A stretch of 5,081 nucleotides of DNA from Actinomycetota bacterium (GTDB lineage: Bacteria > Actinomycetota > Acidimicrobiia > Acidimicrobiales > Ilumatobacteraceae). Below, in pieces: positions 1-5,081 of this stretch. The translations under genes were made by a program, and so were the position numbers. Location of the stretch: positions 1-5,081 of the forward strand of contig WLFB01000110.1 in NCBI GenBank assembly GCA_009703975.1, given 5' to 3'. Below the pieces are notes generated by a model, which ran no database searches, had not been told where the DNA came from, and saw only the letters and a program-made list of their open reading frames with translations. Each line of letters begins with the position of its first letter. Position 1 is the stretch's first letter.

Positions 1-1
1 A

Positions 2-1141
2 CTATTTAAACCATACGCGTTTGTTCACATACTCCACATAACTCAGAATAATTTTTAATACGCGCCACGAAACATCATCGACTTCGTAATCACTAATCGG
101 TTTTGGTAAATTTCCAGAATCAAACTGTGCGCGTACAACCGCCACTTCTGAAATCAATTGACTTATAGAGCTACCACTCATTGCGAGTGTGCCGTTATCA
201 GTACCTTCGGGTCGTTCATGAGCATCGCGCAAAGTGACCGCAGGAAAGCCCAGTAGAGAAGCTTCTTCGGTCAAAGTACCACTATCAGAAATCACACAAA
301 AAGCATTTTGTTGGAGCTTTATGAAATCAAAGAAGCCTAGCGCAGTAATAAAGTTGATTCGTTTATCAAACTTAATATTCAAATTATTAAGTCGCTCTCT
401 AGTTCTTGGATGTGTAGAAAAAATCACTTGATGATTAAAATGCTCAGCAGTTGATTCAATCGCCGCAATCAATTTAGTTAGCTTTTCTGAGTCATCAACG
501 TTTTCTTCTCGATGCAGACTGACGACAAAAAATTTATTTTTTTCTACTTTGAGTTCTGAAAGAACTTTAGACTTGTCGAAATCAAGATTATAGAAATTAA
601 AGATCTCTTTCATTGGAGAACCAACTTTGAAGATTTGACTACTGATAAACCCTTCGTGAAGTAAATTACGGCGGGCGTGTTCTGAATAAGTTAAATTGAT
701 GTCACTCGTATGGTCGACAATCTTGCGATTTACTTCTTCTGGGGTGCGTTGATCAAAGGAGCGATTTCCGGCTTCAAGGTGAAATATCGGTATTTTTCGG
801 CGCTTGGCTGCAATCACCGAAAGCGCACTATTCGTGTCACCGAGAACCAATACCGCATCTGGCATCACTGATTCTAAAACTTGATCGGTTGTCTCTAGAA
901 TCTGCGCGATTGAGTTCATCGGCGTTGAACCCGCTACTGAAAAAAGATAGTCTGGTTTTCGAATCCGCATTTCATTGAAAAAGACTTCGTTAAGTTCAGG
1001 TGAAAAATTTTGACCAGTGTGCACCAATGTGTGCTGCGTGTGTTCATCCAACAACGGGATGATCCGGCTCAGTTTGATTAGTTCTGGGCGAGTACCGACA
1101 ATAGTCATAACTTTTAATGCCGATTTAGTATTTGTCTTCAT
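2..1141 (-). CDS. UDP-N-acetyl-sugar 2-epimerase, non-hydrolysing (CapG/WbjD/FnlC/WbvD type)
   Basis: Complete gene of 379 aa (ATG at 1141, TAG at 2-4). It should be a cytosolic enzyme inverting C2 of a UDP-2-acetamido-2,6-dideoxy-L-hexose, the last step to UDP-L-QuiNAc or UDP-L-FucNAc. Seen in the sequence: GTRPE at 16-20, GDTNSAL at 101-107, HLEAGNRSFDQRTPEEVNR at 121-139, SLHREEN at 208-214, STHPRT at 242-247, SDSGTLTEEA at 285-294 and RDAHERPEG at 305-313. By motif alignment with E. coli WecB, D102, E123, E135 and H210 match its catalytic D95, E117, E131 and H213. The NRSFDQR...NRKIVDHTSDINLTYS block and the ending YVNKRVWFK are typical of the L-sugar epimerases rather than WecB/MnaA. The length is normal for the family. 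The start is 2 nt beyond the oxygenase stop, so translation is probably coupled. An internal ATG at M12 is possible, but the first ATG has an AAGGAA motif 11 nt upstream. The exact sugar is inferred from the neighbours. Confidence 0.93.
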   Translation of the reverse strand: MKTNTKSALKVMTIVGTRPELIKLSRIIPLLDEHTQHTLVHTGQNFSPELNEVFFNEMRIRKPDYLFSVAGSTPMNSIAQILETTDQVLESVMPDAVLVLGDTNSALSVIAAKRRKIPIFHLEAGNRSFDQRTPEEVNRKIVDHTSDINLTYSEHARRNLLHEGFISSQIFKVGSPMKEIFNFYNLDFDKSKVLSELKVEKNKFFVVSLHREENVDDSEKLTKLIAAIESTAEHFNHQVIFSTHPRTRERLNNLNIKFDKRINFITALGFFDFIKLQQNAFCVISDSGTLTEEASLLGFPAVTLRDAHERPEGTDNGTLAMSGSSISQLISEVAVVRAQFDSGNLPKPISDYEVDDVSWRVLKIILSYVEYVNKRVWFK

Positions 1142-1151
1142 CGTTAACTCA
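1133..1151 (-). repeat. 19-bp imperfect direct repeat, epimerase-side copy
   Basis: On the minus strand this copy reads TGAGTTAACGATGAAGACA. It matches the copy at 1933-1951 at 17 of 19 positions, exactly 800 bp away. It supplies the last bases and TAA stop of the oxygenase gene (from the TTG AGT TAA end), the 2-nt spacer, and the first three codons (ATG AAG ACA) of the epimerase. The match stops abruptly on both sides. Together the copies bracket the oxygenase gene. Confidence 0.7.
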
Positions 1152-1890
1152 ATTCCTTAAGTTGAAGTCGGCGCCAAAGTGCTCGATGTGGTTTAGAGAT
1201 GACAATTTGTGTTTCCGGCCTGGGTAGCGCGGTGTAGTAATAAAGAATTAAAGATTTGCGAGATTCATCGCTTGGGCACTCCAACGGACTTGGATGGCCA
1301 TGATACGTGTAGTCGTGGGTTTCAAAAATTATCAAGCGATTCGCTTTGGGTTCAATTGATTTCACGCACTGAGTAACTTCAGGATCCCACAGTTCAAGAT
1401 GACCACCCCATTCAGATTGCCATTCTTTATTTAAATAAAGAATGGCATTAAGTCTTCGATGCACACCCATCGCATGATGCCAATTTCCGTCCACGTGAAC
1501 ATCCAATAGGCCACCTCTGCGAGTGCAGTTTAAACCTCCGCCTGTGTAATAGGGATCTGATATCAATTTTTCGATCCCACATATTTCGGTTAGTCGTTTC
1601 ATAAACGCACCTGAATTTAAAAAGTGAACCAAGTTTCTAGTCGCAGGCAAAATATCCTCATCGGTAACCCAGTTGCTGCGCAGTTTGACCTGAATTTGCT
1701 CTTGATTTGAAGACTCCCAAATAGGGTCAGAAACAATAGGAAATTCGTTAACTAATTCTTCTATTAATACCAAGTCGAAAAGATCATCTATTACACAATG
1801 AGGAAACGGGTCGGCGCATGAAAATTCTTTTTTCTTGGTCGCAACTAGAGCATCTAGACGGCCCAAGGTTTCAGTTTGCCACTTTTTCAT
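1144..1890 (-). CDS. 2-oxoglutarate/Fe(II)-dependent oxygenase, prolyl-4-hydroxylase-like
   Basis: Complete gene of 248 aa (ATG at 1890, TAA at 1144-1146). The fold is a double-stranded beta-helix dioxygenase that couples 2-oxoglutarate decarboxylation to substrate hydroxylation. Iron ligands are visible as H132-x-D134 (in DVHVDGNWHH) and H197 (in TYHGHP). R211 (in ESRKSLILYYYT) is the expected 2-oxoglutarate-binding arginine. The core runs from about residue 115 to 222. The N-terminal part has the usual PFPHCVIDDLF opening at 28-38. No signal peptide or membrane segment is seen, so it is probably cytosolic. The YHGHPxPLxCPxxxSRKSLxLYYYT pattern is common in bacterial oxygenases of this class, most without a known substrate. 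It lies between two genes of one UDP-sugar pathway, so a sugar nucleotide, a glycan residue or a protein side chain are all possible. Its 3' end, including the stop codon, falls in a direct repeat that suggests insertion. Enzyme class is firm; substrate is unknown. Confidence 0.9.
   Translation of the reverse strand: MKKWQTETLGRLDALVATKKKEFSCADPFPHCVIDDLFDLVLIEELVNEFPIVSDPIWESSNQEQIQVKLRSNWVTDEDILPATRNLVHFLNSGAFMKRLTEICGIEKLISDPYYTGGGLNCTRRGGLLDVHVDGNWHHAMGVHRRLNAILYLNKEWQSEWGGHLELWDPEVTQCVKSIEPKANRLIIFETHDYTYHGHPSPLECPSDESRKSLILYYYTALPRPETQIVISKPHRALWRRLQLKELS
1153..1158 (-). promoter_or_regulatory. Shine-Dalgarno motif of the 2-epimerase gene
   Basis: AAGGAA on the minus strand lies 11 nt before the ATG at 1141. 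It sits inside the oxygenase gene, where it is the Lys-Glu codon pair near the C-terminus. This supports the ATG at 1141 as the start and fits translational coupling with the oxygenase. Confidence 0.5.
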
Positions 1891-1899
1891 TTCAGAGTG

Positions 1900-1905
1900 C
1901 CTTTT
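1900..1905 (-). promoter_or_regulatory. Shine-Dalgarno motif of the oxygenase gene
   Basis: AAAAGG on the minus strand is 9 nt upstream of the ATG at 1890. This is good spacing and supports that start. The oxygenase is 58 nt from the preceding stop, so it probably needs its own ribosome loading. Confidence 0.55.
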
Positions 1906-1913
1906 GATGATTA

Positions 1914-1941
1914 ATTATATAAGCAAACCGCCTGTCGTCAC
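1914..1941 (-). promoter_or_regulatory. Candidate internal sigma-70-type promoter before the oxygenase
   Basis: A perfect TATAAT lies at 1919-1914 on the minus strand. It is preceded after 16 nt by GTGACG at 1941-1936, which matches TTGACA at 4 of 6 positions. Transcription would start near 1907, giving a leader of about 17 nt with the AAAAGG motif almost at its 5' end. It lies in the largest gap of the operon (58 nt). The -35-like element overlaps the direct repeat at 1933-1951. A TATAAT by chance in an A+T-rich gap is possible, so this stays a candidate. Confidence 0.35.
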
Positions 1942-1951
1942 CGTTAACTCA
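1933..1951 (-). repeat. 19-bp imperfect direct repeat, reductase-side copy
   Basis: On the minus strand this reads TGAGTTAACGGTGACGACA, 17 of 19 identical to the copy at 1133-1151. Its first three bases are the TGA stop of the reductase gene. The next seven are an identical spacer. The last nine, GTG ACG ACA, correspond to ATG AAG ACA at the epimerase start. It therefore looks like a relic of a former epimerase start directly behind the reductase gene. It leads nowhere now: similarity ends after these codons and a TAA follows in that frame shortly downstream. Confidence 0.7.
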
Positions 1952-2830
1952 GTGCGAGACATAGTCATAAGTTGCTTGATCTTCACAAAAGTTGTCCAAC
2001 ATTTGATCCCACGATGGTATTACGATTCCGAGTTGAGTGATTTCATCGCTAGATTGCAGTGATCTGTTTAAAACTACAGATTCGTCTATTTCGATGTCTA
2101 TATCAAGACCCAAACGGTTATTCAGTTCAGTAACCAATTGAAATTTATTTATTGGGCTTGATGCAACATGCACTAAACCATTGATGCTTGAACCAGTTGT
2201 CAATAAAGAATCAATTACTACTGACAAACTAAACGTTGTCAAGCCTGAGTAAATTGCCTTCGAATAGCCAACCACTTTTTTGCCACGATTATTAAGAATC
2301 CATTCAAAAAGACTCGTGAAATTCGTTAGTTCTCGCCCTACATGTGAAGTACGGATTGTCAAATTATGATCATCAACAATCTCGCCCGCTAGTTTTGATG
2401 AACCATAAATGTCGATTGGGTCAGGATTATCAGTTACTGCATAGTTACCTTTGTTGCCAGAAAAAACACAGTCAGTACTTATATGAATCAACCGCGCGCC
2501 AGACGCATCGCAAATACTCAAAAGTTTGTGCGGAAAATGAGCATTTACTTCAATCATCTCTTCTTCGCTAGTTCGGTGACCTCTTTGTTTGACAACGCCG
2601 ATGCAATTTATTACTACATCAAACTGGTGCTCTCTGAATAAATCACTGACTGTGGTTATCTCTTTTGCATCAACACCAGAAATCCATTTTTCCTTACTTA
2701 AAAATTTCGCAAGGCCGGAGGTTGCAGACCATTCTTGCTTGGATGTCCCGTAGACATCGTGAGCCTCGCTGAGTACTCGAACCAACATGTGACCAAGCAT
2801 TCCGCCTGAGCCAAGAATACAAACTCGCAT
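1949..2830 (-). CDS. RmlD-like UDP-4-keto-6-deoxy-sugar reductase (WbvR type)
   Basis: Complete gene of 293 aa (ATG at 2830, TGA at 1949-1951). It is a short-chain dehydrogenase/reductase of the dTDP-4-dehydrorhamnose reductase family and should use NAD(P)H to reduce the 4-keto group made by the upstream dehydratase. Seen: the glycine-rich nucleotide loop GSGGMLG at 7-13, NCIG at 75-78, STDCVFSG at 118-125, the catalytic YGSSK at 142-146, and NRSLQSSDE near 255-263 as in RmlD C-termini. The usual STDYVF tyrosine is Cys121, which I recall as common in the relatives found beside CapE-like dehydratases. It lacks the roughly 370-aa length and cupin tail of CapF/WbjC/FnlB. This favours UDP-L-RhaNAc as product rather than the L-talo intermediate of the FucNAc route. 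The start overlaps the dehydratase stop by one base (TAATG). Only a weak GGTGA 15 nt upstream is seen, so translation is probably coupled. Family is firm, exact product inferred. Confidence 0.88.
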   Translation of the reverse strand: MRVCILGSGGMLGHMLVRVLSEAHDVYGTSKQEWSATSGLAKFLSKEKWISGVDAKEITTVSDLFREHQFDVVINCIGVVKQRGHRTSEEEMIEVNAHFPHKLLSICDASGARLIHISTDCVFSGNKGNYAVTDNPDPIDIYGSSKLAGEIVDDHNLTIRTSHVGRELTNFTSLFEWILNNRGKKVVGYSKAIYSGLTTFSLSVVIDSLLTTGSSINGLVHVASSPINKFQLVTELNNRLGLDIDIEIDESVVLNRSLQSSDEITQLGIVIPSWDQMLDNFCEDQATYDYVSH

Positions 2831-3867
2831 TAGTTGCTAATCAAGTCACCCGACAAATGTTTTTCAAGAAACTTTTTTACTTCATCTGTCGACATCAGGT
2901 AGTTTGCTGAACTTACTTCGGCAAACTCAATAAATGGTTCGGATGACGTCGTTGCAACTTCGGGCAAGATTGACTTAATCGCAAAGTACTCTCCACGAGA
3001 AATAGTACGGAGTGATTCCTCTTCGGAGATCATAATCTCGTGCATTTTCTCACCTGGTCGTATACCGCTTTCAACGACTTTTACTTTTTGAGAACCGACC
3101 AGTGCGATCGCGACGTCTTGAATTAATGCCGCCTTAATTCTAGGAATGTAGGTCTCACCCGCCGCAGCAAATTGCAATGCCTCAAAAACAGTATCAACTG
3201 CTTGATCAAGAGTTAGTAAAAACCTCGTCATACTTTTGTCAGTGAGCGTTATCGGACCACCCGCAGCAATTTGATCAATAAATAATGGCACTACTGATCC
3301 GCGCGAGGCGAGAACATTGCCATAGCGCACAGCAATAAACCGCGTCTGCGGACAACTGATATTTGCCGCAAGAAATATTCTCTCTTGAATTGCCTTAGTC
3401 ATTCCCATTACATTTGTGGGTTTGCATGCTTTGTCAGTTGAAATTGCAACGACACTTTCAACTGGCAATTTAAGTTCAATAATTGCCCGAACAATATTTT
3501 CTGCGCCTTCAATGTTTGTTTTAACGGCCTCAAACGGAAAGTACTCACATGCGGGTACCTGCTTTAAAGCAGCCGCGTTAAACACGATGTCGGCTGAAGT
3601 CAAGGCTTGCGCAACCGAATGAAAGTCTCGAACGTCACCAATTTTGAACTGTAATGTCCGCTCAAAGTTGTGGTACATCACTTCGTCGGTTGCGGCCCGA
3701 TGGTTCAAATAATCCATACGAAGATCGTGTTGTTTAGCTTCGTCTCGGCTGAATACGACAACACTTTTCGGCGAACCGAGTTGACCAGACAATATTCGTC
3801 GCACAAGTACCTTGCCCAGCGACCCTGTGCCACCAGTAATCAGCACACGTTTGTTGTCAAGATACAT
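2830..3867 (-). CDS. UDP-GlcNAc 4,6-dehydratase/5-epimerase (CapE/WbjB/FnlA/WbvB type)
   Basis: Complete gene of 345 aa (ATG at 3867, TAA at 2830-2832), the usual length for this soluble family. It should convert UDP-GlcNAc to a UDP-2-acetamido-2,6-dideoxy-L-4-hexulose, first committed step to L-FucNAc, L-RhaNAc or L-QuiNAc. Seen: the Rossmann loop TGGTGSLG at 11-18, FSRDE at 39-43, GDVRD at 77-81, NAAALKQVPACE at 97-108, STDKA at 143-147, NVMGMTK at 152-158, RYGNVLASRGSVVPLF at 181-196 and RPGEKMHE at 270-277. The YxxxK tyrosine is replaced by Met154 (MxxxK). This is the hallmark of CapE/FnlA enzymes and separates them from PseB/FlaA1, which keep the tyrosine. There is no membrane domain, unlike PglF or WbpM. 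The gene follows the LIC12162-family gene by 43 nt and overlaps the reductase by one base. Confidence 0.93.
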   Translation of the reverse strand: MYLDNKRVLITGGTGSLGKVLVRRILSGQLGSPKSVVVFSRDEAKQHDLRMDYLNHRAATDEVMYHNFERTLQFKIGDVRDFHSVAQALTSADIVFNAAALKQVPACEYFPFEAVKTNIEGAENIVRAIIELKLPVESVVAISTDKACKPTNVMGMTKAIQERIFLAANISCPQTRFIAVRYGNVLASRGSVVPLFIDQIAAGGPITLTDKSMTRFLLTLDQAVDTVFEALQFAAAGETYIPRIKAALIQDVAIALVGSQKVKVVESGIRPGEKMHEIMISEEESLRTISRGEYFAIKSILPEVATTSSEPFIEFAEVSSANYLMSTDEVKKFLEKHLSGDLISN

Positions 3868-3878
3868 TCGTTTAACGA

Positions 3879-3884
3879 CCTTTT
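3879..3884 (-). promoter_or_regulatory. Shine-Dalgarno motif of the dehydratase gene
   Basis: AAAAGG on the minus strand is 11 nt upstream of the ATG at 3867. Together with the immediate MYLDNKRVLITGGTG beginning, it supports this start. The 43-nt gap to the previous stop shows no convincing terminator hairpin and no clear promoter, so read-through from the upstream gene is likely. Confidence 0.5.
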
Positions 3885-3910
3885 AGCGACGGGAATTAAC
3901 TAACCCAAGG

Positions 3911-5081
3911 TTATCTGTAATCAGCAAGTGCTTTTGCTACCACGAGCGCTGGGAACTTACTGTGCCGAGCAAAGTTCTCACAAAATGTTTCGCGTGCTTG
4001 AAGCACTTCATCTGATGTCCACCAGAGATCAACATTCTCCCACACGTCAGCAATATGTTGCGCTGCGGATTCAGGGGTGTAGTGCAAAATCTTGGCTTTG
4101 AAAAGTTCGTTGTAAATAATTGCTGCAGTTGATGTCAAACGCACATAACTTCGATCCCACATCGCAACTGTCGGATAGCCCGCCAGTAAATTTGTTGGCA
4201 TGGTCGTTTCGTTGTAAGTCACAACCGAGATACGACTTTGGCTTTGCATTTTACTAAGGCTTAACTCACCAGTGTCAAGGTTAATCAAATTGCCCAATAG
4301 TTCAGAAATTTGCTGCGCTGAAACTCTTGCTGGCTTACCTACCGCATTTGCATTCTTAGGTCGAACCTGAGTCCGCTCCAAAATATGCTCAGGTAGCGAA
4401 TTGCACAATGCTTTCAAATTATCAAAATATGCGCTGTTACTTTGCATACCGATCACTCCATAATCGTCCGAATTTCGGGTGACTGGTCCAAGTACAACTA
4501 ACAGACCACCGTGTTTGTCAGGACGGACCTTATCTTGTCTGGATTGAACGCAAGTTGGCACCACAAGAGTTTTCAAATTTTCACTCCAACCCCACGACAC
4601 AAATCGATCAACAACTGATACTTCATATAGCGCGGGCCAACCATCAAACACTCTTAATCCGTAGCCGCCGCCGTGTTGACCAGAAATAAGTTTTGTCGCG
4701 CCCGAAACAACGTGTTCAGCAGACCAAACTTTGAATTGCTCGTTTCGATGCAACAACGTATTGGTAAAAATCAATTTCGGATGGCGTTTAATCTGAGATT
4801 CACATACTTTGTCTTGTAATTCTTTAAATCCCTCAAGATAAATCGTTGGCAAATTAGTTGCTAATAGTTCGCGCAGAAACTTCTCAAACCGTAACGCTGA
4901 ACTTTTTGAGATCTTAAACTGCTGTCGCGCAACCTCATCAATCGGATGCGCCGCAAGTTTTGAACTGAATCGCCATAAACGGGGCAACGATCGCAGTCGC
5001 AAATGCATCACAACTAGCGCCAACTTAGATTGCACAACTCCCGCCAAAACAACTTTAGGGTTCGGCGAAACTTTTGCTAAA
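3911..5081 (-). CDS. LIC12162-family putative transferase, partial (5' end outside window)
   Basis: The frame is open from the window edge to a TAA at 3911-3913. A TTG at 5047-5045 could be read as a start, but the frame continues upstream without a stop (LAKVSPNPKVV precedes it) and the family is, from memory, near 550-600 aa. The N-terminal third is therefore probably beyond the edge. Counting from that TTG: GQHGGGYG at 123-130, VDRFVSWGWSE at 146-156, TYNETTMPTNLLAGYPTVAMWD at about 277-298, and HYTPESAAQHI then LWWTSDEV in the C-terminal part. These match the LIC12162 family of putative transferases, named from Leptospira and found in surface-carbohydrate clusters. The conserved QHG and SWGW blocks and the late T-N-x-T-T block suggest a GT-B-like layout. 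That and any donor or acceptor are inference; no reaction is established. The protein is probably cytosolic or membrane-peripheral, with no membrane helix in the visible part. Confidence 0.82.
   Translation of the reverse strand, partial: LAKVSPNPKVVLAGVVQSKLALVVMHLRLRSLPRLWRFSSKLAAHPIDEVARQQFKISKSSALRFEKFLRELLATNLPTIYLEGFKELQDKVCESQIKRHPKLIFTNTLLHRNEQFKVWSAEHVVSGATKLISGQHGGGYGLRVFDGWPALYEVSVVDRFVSWGWSENLKTLVVPTCVQSRQDKVRPDKHGGLLVVLGPVTRNSDDYGVIGMQSNSAYFDNLKALCNSLPEHILERTQVRPKNANAVGKPARVSAQQISELLGNLINLDTGELSLSKMQSQSRISVVTYNETTMPTNLLAGYPTVAMWDRSYVRLTSTAAIIYNELFKAKILHYTPESAAQHIADVWENVDLWWTSDEVLQARETFCENFARHSKFPALVVAKALADYR

Noticed and set aside
2..1141. Assignment of the epimerase as WecB/MnaA (UDP-ManNAc synthesis)
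   Set aside because: The NRSFDQRTPEEVNR block, the KIVDHTSDINLTYS stretch and the C-terminal YVNKRVWFK fit the CapG/WbjD subgroup, and the operon supplies the matching earlier enzymes.
1835..2062. Plus-strand open frame of 75 aa across the reductase-oxygenase junction
   Set aside because: It mostly lies antisense to two well-supported genes, has no recognisable domain, and holds the minus-strand junction signals. The other short plus-strand frames (234-431, 2344-2571, 3416-3622, 3670-3903) are likewise antisense shadows.
2830..3867. Assignment of the dehydratase as PseB (pseudaminic acid pathway)
   Set aside because: PseB keeps the YxxxK tyrosine, whereas this protein has MxxxK, and no pseudaminic acid aminotransferase or later genes are present. 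The neighbours fit the L-hexosamine route.
3865..3876. GTTAAACGAATG before the dehydratase resembles GTTAACGATG of the direct repeat
   Set aside because: The likeness needs two single-base insertions within a short A+T-rich leader and does not extend further, so chance is enough to explain it.
3868..3910. GGG-TTAGTTAATT-CCC on the minus strand between the LIC12162-family gene and the dehydratase, as a possible terminator
   Set aside because: Only a 3-bp stem can be formed and no T-run follows, so termination is not supported.
5045..5047. TTG as the start of the LIC12162-family gene
   Set aside because: The frame stays open upstream to the window edge, no clear Shine-Dalgarno motif precedes it, and the family is much longer than the resulting 378 aa.

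Overview
The window is a compact bacterial operon for surface-polysaccharide precursors. All five genes lie on the minus strand, so transcription runs from the right edge to the left, and junctions are 43, -1, 58 and 2 nt. There are no RNA genes, CRISPR arrays, transposases or long non-coding stretches. The sequence leans slightly to A+T by eye. ATG starts with modest Shine-Dalgarno motifs and tight coupling show a bacterium. I cannot assign a lineage from this window.

Layout in transcription order: (1) 5081-3911, the C-terminal part of an LIC12162-family putative transferase whose 5' end lies outside the window; (2) 3867-2830, a UDP-GlcNAc 4,6-dehydratase/5-epimerase of the CapE/WbjB/FnlA/WbvB type; (3) 2830-1949, an RmlD-like NAD(P)-dependent 4-ketoreductase (WbvR type); (4) 1890-1144, a 2-oxoglutarate/Fe(II) oxygenase of the prolyl-4-hydroxylase-like class; (5) 1141-2, a non-hydrolysing UDP-sugar 2-epimerase of the CapG/WbjD/FnlC/WbvD type.

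Genes 2, 3 and 5 form a three-enzyme route from UDP-GlcNAc to a UDP-activated 2-acetamido-2,6-dideoxy-L-hexose. The middle enzyme is a short RmlD-like reductase, not the longer cupin-tailed CapF/WbjC. This points to the UDP-L-RhaNAc to UDP-L-QuiNAc branch (as in Vibrio cholerae O37 WbvB/WbvR/WbvD) rather than UDP-L-FucNAc. The product would feed an O-antigen, capsule or other surface glycan.

The most unusual point is the oxygenase between the reductase and the epimerase. It is bracketed by a 19-bp imperfect direct repeat (17/19 identical, exactly 800 bp apart). The repeat covers a TGA, a 7-nt spacer and the first three codons of the epimerase gene. Removing one 800-bp unit would leave reductase and epimerase separated by only 7 nt, so the oxygenase looks like a later insertion into an older operon. 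A perfect TATAAT box lies just upstream of the oxygenase, next to one repeat copy.
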